The notes beneath the pieces were generated by a model. It had not been told where the DNA came from, searched no databases, and worked only from the letters and a program-made list of their open reading frames with translations. From NCBI RefSeq assembly GCF_001039355.2, contig NW_019775602.1, positions 373,349 to 437,348 on the forward strand: a DNA stretch of 64,000 nucleotides, given 5' to 3'. Source of the DNA: Lingula anatina (taxonomy: Eukaryota; Brachiopoda; Lingulata; Lingulida; Lingulidae). Position numbers and translations under genes: made by a program. Positions 34,293-48,000 of this stretch are shown here, one piece after another. Position 1 is the first letter of the stretch. Every line of letters starts with the position of its first letter.

Positions 34293-36518
34293 CTTTGGAG
34301 TGCAGGTACCCTCCTCACCAGTGTACATGTAGAGGAAACTGTTACTGTCTGAAACACATCATTGCAGTTTGTAGATATTTAAAGGGATAATAACTCTTTG
34401 TTTTGGCCAAAAAATGAATTTTCCTGGAGTAAGCAACAATTTTCCCGTACTTACCAATGGTTAATGAATCTGTTTTTACATTCAAAGTTAGTCCCTGTTT
34501 TTTTTTTATAATCTCTTAAGAGATTAAAACAGAGTATAGCCATCAATGGAGGTCACATGGTCTAAAGACTAGCTCAGATATCAGAATAACCGCTATAACT
34601 GCCGTTTTTCTTGTACAACAAAACATATTTTATTTCTATGAGCTGTTCACAATGTTTTACTGTGAAATATAGATCTCATACAAAGATTTATTATCCCTTC
34701 TTGTCTTGGCATCGATAGCAAATACTGACCCGACGGTTTTCATATCATATCATATCAGAACAGAACAGAACAGAAAGGAGCGCTCTTGCTTCACCGAGGT
34801 CCAAAGTCGGGTGATTTATCAAAGTTGAAATGATGACGTCATTGCACATTAATTCAAGATGTAAACGTATACACTTCAACGTTGATAATGTGCAGTCATC
34901 CAAATATTTATATATCGTATTTATTCAAACTGAAAAATCTTCTTCGTTGAAGGCTTATATAATTAAATTAATACCGCCCTGCGACCTTACTACGCCCGCT
35001 GCCACCACGGGATGAAAAGAAATACTCGTACAAATATCAGCTTCTTTCTGCTTTTGTCTCATAATAACGTTTACGCAACACAAACAAATTCAACTTAGTT
35101 TGTTTACTCAGTTTTGGTCCTCGATGACTTCGAAGGCATAAAAGCCGAAAGCTTGGGCCTTTTTATTTTTTGAATAATTGATCAGTATACACATACAGGT
35201 AAATACCATTTAGTGTTAATTTGTTAAACACAACATGTTCAACTCTTATGGTCCTTTTGAACCTTATCTTTAAGAACTGATTCTTTAAGAACTATCAGTC
35301 TTTCTGTGCAAATAAAAAAGGGAAAAAAGCGTAAATTTCCCTTACGCGAACGTTAAGGCCACGTTTAAAACTGCTAGAAATATCGATTCTAGCATGTAAG
35401 CCTTTATGCATCTTACTCTTATTCAAATTTTATATGAGTGAGGGAGAATTAAAAACGAATAAAATGAAGATAAAAAGCTACACCGCAGTCGGTCGGTTTA
35501 TGGCAGTATACTATTGCCTAATGGATGGTTACTTTAAGACTTGAGTAGAGGGCACATGTTTTTATTAGCAAAAATATAAATGTATCAACACTGCAACGGT
35601 TAAGTAGAAAATTCAGGCATTCAGGGAGCGCAGACCTCCACTAAGGCAGCAAAGTCTCCATCCAATGCCGTTTCACCCCTAAATGTTCGATATTTTTTAT
35701 TATTGATTGATTATTGATCCGGATCATCACCAAAAACTAATCATCCGTTCCCTGGTACACTTCTGACAGTTCCTGAAAATTTCATCAAAATAGGTCCATA
35801 ACTTAGTTTTTTATTATTGATTGTTGATTGATTATTGATCCGGATCACCACCAAAAACTAATCGTCTGTTCCTTGGCCCTGCACTTCTAACAGTTCCTGA
35901 AAATTTCATCAAAATAGGTCCATTATAATTTTTGAATTATGTTGATGACAGACAGACAAACAAACAAACAGGGGTGAAAACATAACCTCCATGGCGGAGG
36001 TAATAATCCATGGCAGAACTGGGCAAACTACGGCAATACTTCCATTCCTTTGATATGTCAACCCGTGCAATTTCGCAGCGGAAGTACTCTACACGCTTAA
36101 CATTACCGTCGCGTTTTTGTATTTATTTAAAGTGTACTTCGGATATACGCTTTTTACATGTATCATAGGATGTGCAAACTATTGAGACAGAACTTTTTTT
36201 ATATATAAGAGATAAAGGTTACATAAAACGAACAAGTCACATGTTCAGAATCATATATCAGCGCACGGCCACACTATACTCTCCGATTGGATAATATTAA
36301 TGCAAAATGCATGACGCACCACAATGTAGCGATGTGTGACATGTACAACAGAGCACACACCCCCCGTCAAAGATAAAATTGAATAAATAAATAAACAGAA
36401 TAAATAAAAAAATAACTGACTGTGAATTATGATTTCACTTACTTACATAGGTGTGACAAAAGCATTGCTAGGTTTGTTTTGATTTGTTAGGTTTTCAATT
36501 AGTATTTTATTGAAAACT
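34293..36518 (+). repeat. 2.2-kb duplicated 3'-flank segment, copy 1
   Basis: Runs from CTTTGGAGTGCAGGTACC to TATTGAAAACTA and matches 37845-40121 with small indels. It includes AGAACAGAACAGAA repeats near 34757, a CRE-like TGACGTCA near 34834, and the repeat at 35624-36001. No gene seen. Confidence 0.85.
35624..36001. repeat. GACCTCC...GGCGGAGGT dispersed repeat, copy 1
   Basis: Bounded by GACCTCC and GGCGGAGGT. Contains two tandem versions of TGATCCGGATCA(T/C)CACCAAAA and GACAGACAGACAAACAAAC. Other copies are at 39250-39571 and, inverted, 59957-60410. This family is widespread in marine invertebrate genomes. Confidence 0.75.
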
Positions 36519-37844
36519 ACAGACTTGACATTTAATATGGAATATTTCAGTTTCGAAGGTATGCGTAGGTAAAATNGGATCTTAATATAATGAATAAACC
36601 AGAGTTGAATGATTTTTTTTATCAAAACACTTTCAGGCTTTAAAAAGTACAACCTGGCCATAGGCCAGTACTTCATTGTAAATATTTATCCAATTAAAAA
36701 AAAATCTTGTTTTATTTATAACTAGATCTAGCAATATCTTTCTATATCGGTCAAAATTCACACTTGATTTCTTGTGGAGTGGATCATAACTATACAATTT
36801 TTGATGTTTTAAGAATGAAGCATATAACTCTTGGAATATTTCTGATGTTAGATGCACAGCACTTCGTATTTTAATTTTATTGATTTTATTGTTTGCTCTG
36901 ATATTCAGAATATTTAAGAAAACTTGTAGTCTTGCCAAGTCGGGTCAGTGCTTCAGGTTGGTCACGTGACGCTATAAATTATGATGAAAATGGGGTTCCA
37001 TTTTTGTCGTCGTTTTGGAGATGCACTAATTTCCCCACACAAATGGGTAAAAATTGTAGGAGATATACCTTATGATATATCATTTGAAAGTTTATGATCT
37101 TATCTTTCTGCAGGATGTAATTGTTTGAAAATATTTTGCGTTTCCTGCGATACATAATCACAGTAACTTACTGCACTTGAAAAAATCGATTTTGCCGACT
37201 TTTACACCGACTTCACGGGAATATGAACACTTTGCCAACGAGGTGGGACCCAAACGCAACATGTGTTTCATATCAACACAAAGCACACTTGTTTACCTTT
37301 TAGAATATATATAAAAAGCTGGTGATTTCAACATTGTAGCAATTTTGTTTAAATTGAAACACCCTAGTGTTACACGCTTCAAAAATGCGAGTGCTTGGCG
37401 ACGAGTTCACCTCGCGCTAAAAAAAATGGACAAAGCTGAATTTTCAATATATATATACTGCCAGAGACCCAGTTTAACCAGTTTTCATGATTTAGTTTTT
37501 AAAACTTTGTACAATTTAAACTTCTTATAGAGATCTTCAAAAAGAAAATTTCGGACACCTGAAACGGGGCACCATTTGCAATCACCCGCGTGGATAAATC
37601 TTCCATTTTACCGTTCTGAATCTATTTTTTATGACAACTAACCTTAAGATTCCGAATCCCTAGATATCCCCGCTTCTTTTTATATATCTAACGTTTAATC
37701 ACATCAACTGTTGACAAAATTACACATGAAAATACGAAGAGCTCAAAAGTCGTCCATTTTCACTCGATTTTGCTGAAAGTAGTGCGAAAATGGCCGTCGC
37801 TTCAGACAGTGTGCACGCGCAGCTCGGAATCTGCGGACATACTG
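36519..37844. other. Spacer between the two 2.2-kb copies, with N at 36575
   Basis: 36522-36574 matches the Tc1-like terminus (CAGACTTGACATTTAATATG) and stops at the N. The minus strand 36938-36633 has a 101-residue AT-rich open frame that I do not recognise. The rest has no feature seen. Confidence 0.45.
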
Positions 37845-40121
37845 CTTTGGAGTTCAGGTACCCTCCTCACCAGTGTACATGTAGAGGAAACTGTTACTGT
37901 CTGAAACACATCATTGCAGTTTGTAGATATTTAAAGGGATAATAACTCTTTGTTTTGGCCCAAAAATGAATTTTCCTGGAGAAGCAACAAGTTTCCCGTA
38001 CTTATTACCAATAGTGAATGAATCCATTTTTACATTCAAAGTTAGTCCCTGTTTTTTTTTCTAAAAAGTTTTTTTTTGTTATAATCTCTTAATTAGAGAT
38101 TATAACAGAGTATAGCCATCAATGGAGGTCACACTGTCTAAAGACTAGCTCAGATATCAGAATAACACCTATAACTGTTTTTTTTTTTTTGTACAACAGA
38201 ATATATTTTATTTCTATGAGCTGTTCACAATGTTTTACTGTGAAATATAGATCTCATACAAAGAGTTATTATCCATTTAAGTCTTGGCATCGATAGCAAA
38301 TACTGACCCGACGGTTTTCATATCATATCATATCATATCATAACAGAACAGAACAGAAAGGAGCGCTCTTGCTTCACCGAGGTCCAAAGTCGGGTGATTT
38401 ATCAAAGTTGAAATGATGACGTCATTGCACATTTTAATTAAAATTCAAGATGTAAACGTATACACTTCAACGATGATAATGTGCAGTCGTCAAAAGATTC
38501 TTTAAATGAAGAATATGAACTTCATGTTTAATTATATATCTATATATTTATATATCATATTTATTCAAACTGAAAAATCTTCTTCGTTGAAGGCTTATAT
38601 AATTAAATTAATACCGCCCTGCGACATTACTACGCCCGCTGCCACCACGGGATGAAAAGAAATACTCGTACAAATATCAGCTTCTTTCTGCTTTCGTCTC
38701 ATATTAACGTTTACGCAACACAAACAAATTCAACTTAGTTTGTTTACTCAGTTTTGGTCCTCGATGAATTCGAAGGCATAAAAGCCGAAAGCTTGGGCCT
38801 TTTAATTTTTTGAATAATTGATCAATATACATATAGATACCATTTAGTGTTAATTTGTTAAACACAATATGTTCAAGTCTTATGAACCTTATGAACCTTA
38901 TCTTTAAGAACTGATTCTTTAAGAACTATCAGTCTTTCTGTGCAAATAAAAAAGGGAAAAAAGCGTAAATTTTCCTTACGCGAACGTTCAGGCCACGTTT
39001 AAAACTGCTAGAAATATCGATTCTAGAAATGTAAGCTTTTATGCATCTTTTCTCTTATTCAAATTTTATATGAGTGAGGCAGAATTAAAAACGAATAAAA
39101 TGAAGATAAAAAAGCTATGCCGCAGTCGGTCGGTTTACGGCAGTATACTATTGCCTAATGGATGGTTACTTAAAGCCTTGAGTTGAGGGCACATTTTTTT
39201 CGCAAAAATGTAAATGTATCAACATTACAACGGTTAACTAGAAAAGCATTCAGGGAGCGCAGACCTCCGCCTAGGCAGCAAAGTTATTGATCAGGATCAT
39301 CACCAAAAACTAATCATCTGTTCCTTGGTACACTTCTGAAAGTTCCTGAAAATTTCAGCAAAATCGGTCCACAACTTAGTTTTTTTATTATTGATTGTTG
39401 ATTGATTATTGATCCGGATCACCACCAAAAACTAATCATCTGTTCCTTGGCCCACTTCTGACAGTTCCTGAAAATTTCATCAAAATAGGTCCATTATAAT
39501 TTTTGAGTTATGTTGATGACAGACAGACAAACAAACAAACAGGGGTGAAAACATAACCTCCATGGCGGAGGTAATAATCCGTGGCAGAACTGGGCAAACT
39601 GCCTAGACGGCAATACTTCCATTCCCTTGATATGTCAACCCGTGCAATTTCGCAGCGGGAGTACTCTACACGCTTAACATAACCGTCGCGTTTTTGTATT
39701 TATTTTAAAGTGTACTTCGGATATACGCTTTTTACATGTATCATAAGAGTAAAAAGGATGTGCAAAATATTGAGACAGAACTTTTTTATATATAAGAGAT
39801 AAAGGTTACATAAAACGAACAAGTCACATGTTCAGAATCATATAGCAGCGCACGGACACACTATACTCTCCAATTGGATAATATTTTAATATTAAAATTA
39901 AAATGCAACATGCATGACGCACCACAATGTAGCGATGTGTGACATGTACAACAGAGCACACACCCCCCGTCAAAGATAAAATTGAATAAATAAATAAATA
40001 GAATAAATAAAAAAATAACTGACTGTGAATTATGATTTCACTTACTTACATAGGTGTGACAAAAGCATTGCTAGGTTTGTTTTGATTTGTTAGGTTTTCA
40101 ATTAGTATTTTATTGAAAACT
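37845..40121 (+). repeat. 2.2-kb duplicated 3'-flank segment, copy 2
   Basis: The second copy of 34293-36518, diverged by substitutions and short indels (for example an added AATGAAGAATATGAACTT stretch near 38505). No gene seen. Confidence 0.85.
39250..39571. repeat. GACCTCC...GGCGGAGGT dispersed repeat, copy 2
   Basis: As 35624-36001, within the second 2.2-kb copy and shorter on its left side. Confidence 0.75.
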
Positions 40122-41640
40122 AGTTGTCAACCCAGTATCTCTGCTATAAGTTTACAAACCATTCTTTGGCCTTACATACGGCATGATAATACACTGTATG
40201 TCAGTATTGATATTGTATATGATATCCACATGATCTAAATATGACAAACATCCTTCTGGACATAGACTTAAAAAATGTTCAGTGATCGTATGTGGGGTAC
40301 GTTGTTTCAGGTTTTAAGAATTGGATTAGACTGGGTTCTCATACCTAGATCGATCTAACAGGATCGGTCCACCTCCGGGGTGCTTCTCGTTAAATTGCTT
40401 TCAGCTTAAGCGTCTTAAAATCAACACTTTTGTCACCCCTTGTGCATGACATTTGTGGGTATTTTAGACAGTAACGTAAATTCATTATATTTAAGCAAAC
40501 AATGGAGAGTGACAAATGACAAGAAGGGGGCAGCTTCAGGGGAAATCAAGATTAGTTGGACATTTATTTGTATCTTCAGGGCAAGCCCCTGCGATCCACG
40601 GTTTAGGTGGGTCAAATTTTGTTATCCAATCAGTCTGAAATCCGGAGTCATGCGCCAGAGAATCCCGCGTGACAGTGAGTCATGTTGTTATTGATTTGTA
40701 CAGTTCCTTTAAACCGGTATTCATGTGGCTGTACTTTTTTCTAGTCAGTGATGACGTAACGATCAGTGAATCCTTCAAGTATTTTGGTAGACAGATACAT
40801 TCCTGTGTCTTTATTTTTATTGTGCACTTTTCTCATATCTGCGTTTTTAATTCCCTGCTTTCAGATAATACGTTCATCTTTTTCTATTTTCGGTTTTATA
40901 GTAGTTCTTTCTTTTTTCTTTTGTTTTATTCGTAGGTACAAAACACACGATAAGCTGTCATTAATTCTGCAAAATGTCGCTTGATTTGATTCGCCACACG
41001 GTGCCCATTGGTTTTTACCTTACCTTCAATGACAGACGCCAGCCTAGTTTTTTTCAAGCGCCATCGCCTGGGTCCCCTAAGGTACTAAGCACAGTGCCTT
41101 CATTGTATATAAACACACTTTGGCACATCCAATTTTTCATTCTCTTTTCTTATAGTCGATCGGAACAGATCCCTTTCTCTGGTACTACACATGTACAATT
41201 GATTTCTACAACCCGTTCGCCTTCTGTTTTTTATGTTTACTAAGGCTCTCTCGTTTTTTACGATAGGAAAGTTTGTAGTTTACGAAATAGACCCCCATTT
41301 CATGTACTATTTCTCTTGTTAAAATCTGACAGTTTTTTAATCCCACAACAGAATTTTGCCGCTTGGTGAATTGACATAATGCTAAAGTTTGTCTCAGGGA
41401 TAGAGAGTAGCTGTTACAAAACTGACTGTCTTTCACCCAATTCTGTATCAGCTAAAAGGGACTGAGAAATCCATGGCGAAGTGTACATATCTTCTGAACT
41501 CTACTCACATTTTTTGTATAGGTTCTCCACAAATGAGTTTTCTTTTGAAAAAACATAAAATATGTCATTGACTGAAGGTCAACATAAACATAGTTTCGCG
41601 GTTCCATATATCATTATTATAGCTTTTTTAAAATGCTATA
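40122..41640. other. Intergenic, with a possible MITE relic
   Basis: At 40349-40380, CTAGATCGATCTAACAGGATCG resembles the ends of the 214-bp MITE. Short open frames at 40440-41240 show no recognisable family. No gene supported. Confidence 0.35.
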
Positions 41641-42948
41641 GGCTATAGTTGGTAAGAAACCCACCCGTCACGAGTGTAACGTGCCTCAAGGTACTGTCCC
41701 ACATATCAACAGATACACACAAGGTGTATGTTAGACCTACGTCGTTTAAGTCTTGAGAACGCATGGAAACACTGGTGTACGTTCGGATACGTAGAGGGAG
41801 GTTACATGTATGAGCATGTTCAAAATTTTTTTGTGCTTCCTATTCGTTTATTTTCAAACCCCGACAAAAGGTGATGCCATACGCTAAAAGCTGCCGTCAG
41901 TATCGCCTCTAACAAATCTAGACGACTGAATTCTGATCACAAAGAAACTTCATCAATTAGTATTATATCACATCTTAAGTGACATCCAAGCTCGTGGCTA
42001 TGAACAGGGCACTGGCTTATTCCTGTATGTAATTATAATTTTTGATCACGCCTTCACTTAGCGGTCACACATGTACTAGGAGACTTTTGCACTGAACAAG
42101 GCTCTAGAAAGCTAGTGGCCGAAAATGTCATCATAAAGATAACCATCGTATATGTGCCAATCATTTTGATTTGAGAAAAATAACTCTTCTTGAAAACATT
42201 TTTTCGGCATTGCACTTATTAGAACAGCGTTTTTTATTTACAGTTGGAAAAATGTAAATGAACTTTCTCCTGTTGTTATAAATGCAATTATGATTGTGGC
42301 AATCTTAATTAGAAAATGATAAGTAGTTATCTGGAGTTTCATTTAATTTTTTAGTCGAACTGCGAATGTAAATTTAGTCACCAGACAATATAATTTAAGA
42401 TTCAGCACGGTATAAATTGCATTATTTTAATATCGAACTGAGAAACAAGGTCTTTATTCTAATCTGATGGAGAAACATATATATATCCTCTTATGCTTTT
42501 ACATACTTGGTTACATATAAATGAGGATATTTTCCAAGTTGAGAAAGACTCTCTCTGCCTCCTCCATCCCAGTGTACCAGAACTTTAATAGTACTATTCA
42601 TAACAAGATTGATCGAGATTTGACTAAACAAGACCGCTTTTATTATATAACCCCACTATCCTAATCATTTAAACAATAATAACGATTTAGCGGCCTTAGG
42701 GATAAAAAAATGTATCAAATATTCAATAAGACTCATCATCATAAAATTTATGATGTGACGAGTCAGCAAAAGTTCTTTTCCACAAGAGGAAAATTCAGAG
42801 CTGTTTGGATAATCACACGGCACATCCGCTCGAGGGTGCAGAACAAGACTTGTCGGAGATTTAATCTCAGTCCTTCAGACGCTAGTCTCGTCTGCAGGAA
42901 CCATGTATCCGGTTTAGAAAAATGACGCCACGCGCAACGTAACCGCTC
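41641..42948 (+). repeat. Duplicated 5' flank of gene C
   Basis: Matches the gene D flank (54091-54992) in order: GGTTGGTRMGAA, the ATCACAT..TTAAG block, TTCCTGTATRTAAT, CACGCCTTCACTTAG and CACTGAACAAGGCTCTA. The D copy is split by a LINE fragment. Part of the match extends to the orphan flank at 16545. Confidence 0.7.
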
Positions 42949-42985
42949 TATAAAAAGGCCTGGGTGTGGTCCTGCGATTCATTGT
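42856..42985 (+). promoter_or_regulatory. Gene C promoter
   Basis: Palindrome GAGATTTAATCTC at 42856-42868, TATAAAA at 42949-42955 and initiator TTCATTGTT with its A at 42981. The E-box of gene B is CACGCG here. Confidence 0.75.
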
Positions 42986-43026
42986 TTCGCCAACTCTTCT
43001 CTCTTTCTACCGCTGATCACAAAGAG

Positions 43027-43373
43027 ATGGTGCAAGTTACATGCAGCCAGTGGACTGTAGCAGCTCTGTTGTTAGTCACCGGCATTTTTATACGTAAGTG
43101 TAATTCATCACGAATGAATTATTAAATTATTTAGTAATGGGATTTTTTCTGAAAATTCTAAATTATTTCTAAATAGATGAATTAATTCGAAAAGGCTTAT
43201 GAGTCATTTGAAGAATCACATCTTCTTTCAGAAGGAAATAACCACAAAAGGTTTTTTGTTTAGGCCATTTTATAGTTTATGAGATATAAATTGGAGAAGA
43301 TGCGTGGTTGTTTATGACATATGTGGTCAAACAAATAATACTTTGGGGCAGTGTTAAGCGCGGTTAATAAACA

Positions 43374-43421
<48 letters not shown>

Positions 43422-45020
43422 CTTGACATTTAATATGGAATATTTCAGTTTCGAAGGTATGCCTAGGTAAAAATCCGTTCTTTTTTAAAAAAACTCCGAT
43501 CTCATATAAAATTTGTGAATGGAGAAGTGTGTAGTCAGGTGTGTCGCTACCAATTAACTGACTTCCATGTCTGTTGCGCTGCTACATTATGTAATATACG
43601 GTGATTTAATTGGGTAGTGTTCCTTTGGGCTGGTCAGGGCTTGGCTTAGGCAAAGCTTGGTTCTGTCAAAAAAGTATCCGTATGTCGGCAACTACTGCAT
43701 AGAAGAATTTGAAATTTTGCATGCAAGCGGTCAGTTTTGCAGTGCGTAAAATGAGCTAAGTAGTGCTTTACAAATTTGTTAATTTGTGGCAGAATGGCGC
43801 GAAAAAGACATTACCAGACAGATTATAGCGGCAAACGGAACGGTCCGCACAGTTTTATAGAGTAATGCCCAGACTGATGTACCTACACAGATGTCACACC
43901 CAATGCATCGAAATCTTACCTCCAGGGCACAGGACCCACTGTCTTTCGGGATATGCTGTTGAAACTAAACAAAAGCCACCCAGTCCGTTCAGAACGAGGG
44001 GTAAATTGCCACCAAAATGCGTTATTCAACGCCCTTAACGAACACCAAATTGATTTTAGCAGGTTAGAATATCAGATGACCTCCGAGGTACCCACTGTAA
44101 ACAGCAAAACATCGTCGTCTGTTTCTCTAATGAATTGGGGGCCATGACCGTTTCTGGGTAGAACACTGAAATCACGTGGCTTTCTTTATTGAGGTCAGAT
44201 TTCACCTGTACCGCCCAAGTAGTCAAAACAGAGTTTACAGGCATCCAGAAGAGGCGGCTAGCTACGACGAAGCATGTGCCGCGTCTAAAGTGCCACGGGT
44301 CATTGACAGCGTCGGTATTTGGAGTGGATACCACATTGGTGCCAAAACACTTGACTATCATTTGATAGGGGGCACCTTAAGAACAATTTTAGGTTACACG
44401 GTGAGATTGCCGGTTCACACCTCTAGCACTTTTAATAGCAGATAACTTACAGAATCAAGAGAATGAGCAGCTACCCTGGTCATCAAAATCGCCACATTTG
44501 AACCGCATAGACAATATGTGGGTAAGCCATTACTCGCCGAATCAACTGCCTACATGCCCTACATTAAAACTGGACCAAATTGGACAATTTTGGGCCGATG
44601 CCTGGAATAATATTCCAGATTGAACTCTAAAAACCTATCCCCAGGAATACCTTGCCGCTTGAGAGCGCTGGTAACAGACAGAAGAGGCCAGGCGTAACAG
44701 CGACCGTTACTATGACTAGACACTGACATGAAGGTCCTTTGTGGAGCGTATAACTTATTTACAGACGATAATTTGGAGAATATGGAGATCCAAAATATCT
44801 CTTTTAATGGATGTCGTATGACATAGAATAGGCAATGCATTTCTGTTTGCTTCAATGTCGAATTCAACCAATGAGCCGATGTCACCATGACATCAAAGAG
44901 ATAATTTAAAGTTATTAAAACACGATTTTAATCCTTATTTTCATTTATCAGTCAGCAAAATAGGAAAAAAACTGATGAAAAATGACTTGGAAAAAAAAAA
45001 ATTCCATATTAAATGTAAAG

Positions 45021-45075
<55 letters not shown>

Positions 45076-48000
45076 TACCAATATAAAACAGACCACATAA
45101 ATTTTTCATAACAATGTTTAACTTGAAAGGATGGAAATGCGCGGAATTAAGTAAATGTGGGTGTCAGGGAAGTAGTATGGCCGACAAACAACCAAAAAAA
45201 AAAAAAAAAAAAAAAAGGTAGTGCAAGTCACGGTTATCTTGCCTCAACGGGCTTCTCTACGGCAGAATGTTTGTCTCATAGTGTGTGGGATGTTACAAAA
45301 TGTGGGAATTAAACAATGCCATGTAATAATATAATGGTGTCCCATCAAAAACATCTCAGCTTGAACTGATCCTATATGTATAGCTGATGACATAACAGCA
45401 AAATTCTGAATTTCACTAAATTTCTTGTTACAGCTGGCAAAGCGCAAGAGAATCCGTGTGGTCAATATGGACGTTGTTTGCCACCATTAACCTTCCAGCT
45501 ACCGAACTTATTTGGATGCTATTTTTATAACCTGTTCGTTTTTGGAGGATCCTGCAACACCCCACCTACTACCACTTGTCAGTGCGTTTGCCTGCCTGGT
45601 TTTAAGAAGGACGCAGGTGGCATTTGTGTAGGTAGGTAGCTGATATCATGTAATTGAATATACCATACAAAAATAATAATCCTTCAGATATCTGGTGCAA
45701 TATGCGTTTTTTTTTCTGCTAATGGAAAAACAAAAGAAGGAGGTAAACAATAAGCCCAGGGAAATTATCCACCTATACTTTGAACTTTCACCTTTCTTTT
45801 CCAGGAGAATAAGGAAGATAAGTTTGGACTAAATGAATATGACGATCTAGTCAGTGGGGTGTGAAGTCCATTAACTAACACATACAGACTACCTAATTTT
45901 TAAAAAGTATTTCTCTCTCTTTTTAGACATCAACGAATGTGCAATAGAATTTCCATTCGGACTACGAGTTTGCATAGGGAGAAATTGTGTGAACACTATA
46001 GGGAGCTTCTTATGTACCAATGACCAAGACGAGTGTTCCTTGGGTACTGACAACTGTGCAGAAAATGCCACATGCACAAACACTGTTGGCAGTTTCACTT
46101 GTTCTTGTTTGCCTGGTTTCACTGGTGATGGCACAACATGTGTTAATTCTGACGAGTGTTCCTTGGGTACAGACAACTGTGCAGAAAATGCAACATGTAC
46201 AGACACTGTTGGCAGTTTCAGTTGTTCTTGTTTAGCTGGCTTCACTGGTGATGGCACAACATGTAATAATTTGGACGAGTGTTCCTTGGGTACAGACAAC
46301 TGTGCAGAAAATGCCACATGTACAGACACTGTTGGCAGTTTTAGTTGTTCTTGTTTGGCTGGTTTTACTGGTGACGGCACAACATGTAATAATTTGGACG
46401 AGTGTTCCTTGGGTACAGACAACTGTGCAGAAAATGCCACATGTACAGACACTGTTGGCAGTTTCAGTTGTTCTTGTTTGGCTGGTTTTACTGGTGACGG
46501 CACAACATGTAATAATTTGGACGAGTGTTCCTTGGGTACAGACAACTGTGCAGAAAATGCCACATGTACAGACACTGTTGGCAGTTTCAGTTGTTCTTGT
46601 TTAGCTGGCTTCACTGGTGATGGCACAACATGTAATAATCTGGACGAGTGTTCCTTGGGTACAGACAACTGTGCAGAAAATGCCACATGTACAGACACTG
46701 TTGGCAGTTTCAGTTGTTCTTGTTTACCTGGCTTCACTGGTGATGGCACAAAATGTAATGATGTGGACGAGTGTACCTTGGGTACTGACAACTGTGCAGA
46801 AAATGCCACATGTACAGACACTGTTGGCAGTTTCAGTTGTTCTTGTTTACCTGGCTTCACTGGTGATGGCACAAAATGTAATGATGTGGACGAGTGTACC
46901 TTGGGTACTGACAACTGTGCAGAAAATGCCACATGTACAGACACTGTTGGCAGTTTCAGTTGTTCTTGTTTACCTGGCTTCACTGGTGATGGCACAAAAT
47001 GTAATGATGTGGACGAGTGTACCTTGGGTACTGACAACTGTGCAGAAAATGCCACATGTACAGACACTGTTGGCAGTTTCAGTTGTTCTTGTTTAGCCGG
47101 CTTCACTGGTGATGGCACAACATGTAATAATTTGGACGAGTGTTTCTTGGGTACAGATAACTGTGCAGAAAATGCCACATGTACAGACACTGTTGGCAGT
47201 TTTAGTTGTTCTTGTTTACCTGGCTTCTCAGGTGATGGCATCATATGTGTTGATACTAGAAGTGAGTATATCTTGTAAGATGGTACTTTAAAACAATGAA
47301 AATGAAGGTCTGGAATAATTAATTTAATGTTATATCATAAATGTATAATGTACTTTGCATATTCACATTGTTTTAATATCCATCTTAACTCACATTTGTT
47401 TATCTGTAAGTGAAATATTCATTGGTGTTATTGATAAACATATGAGCCAAATAATCGTATCTGATACGATTTCTTTGTGATGGAGATTTTCACTTAATAT
47501 AAATGAGATTTTAAAAATCTAATATTTTGCTGTACTTTTGTATGAGTTATATTTTCTCACGTGTTTTGTATGTTTTTCTAGCTTGCCCAGGGGGTCCACC
47601 TGGAAGCGAATTCTGGATAAAATCAAGCGATGGTACCAAATGTTTCCAGTTCTTTAGTGACCAATTAGATTATGCCGGTGCCAAGGCACAATGTGTTACA
47701 AATGTTACAGGAAGCACACTGGCTATCATATTGAGCGAATCTCAAAATTCTGACGTAGAGGCCCTCATTCCAGCTGTGTAGGTTTTTAATGTATTTTAGT
47801 AACCAACTTATGCATTACAGAGAGAGAAAGTGTGTGTGTTAAGAATGTCCTTTGAAAGATGCTGAAGTGTTAAGTAATTGTCCTTATAAAAGCTTATGGT
47901 CTCGATCATATCAAGTAAGGATATTTTAACGTATTAAAAATATACCTGCATATTTGTGTGTTATTGAGTACATTCAGAACAGCGACTAACAGACCCGTGG

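Noticed and set aside
34743-34778. ATCATATCATATC and AGAACAGAACAGAA short repeats as a CRISPR-like or regulatory array
   Set aside because: Simple microsatellite in a eukaryotic genome; there are no spacer-repeat units anywhere in the window.
36633-36938. 101-residue minus-strand frame
   Set aside because: AT-rich and unrecognised. It could be a retroelement scrap, but nothing in it is diagnostic.
45889-47244. Minus-strand open frame of 451 residues over gene C
   Set aside because: Same shadow effect over the EGF array of gene C. A similar frame is seen over genes A, B' and D.
46020-47291. Plus-strand frames reading [20 protein letters not shown] repeats
   Set aside because: Frame-shifted reading of the EGF units; the correct frame has the full Cys pattern and fits the splice phases.
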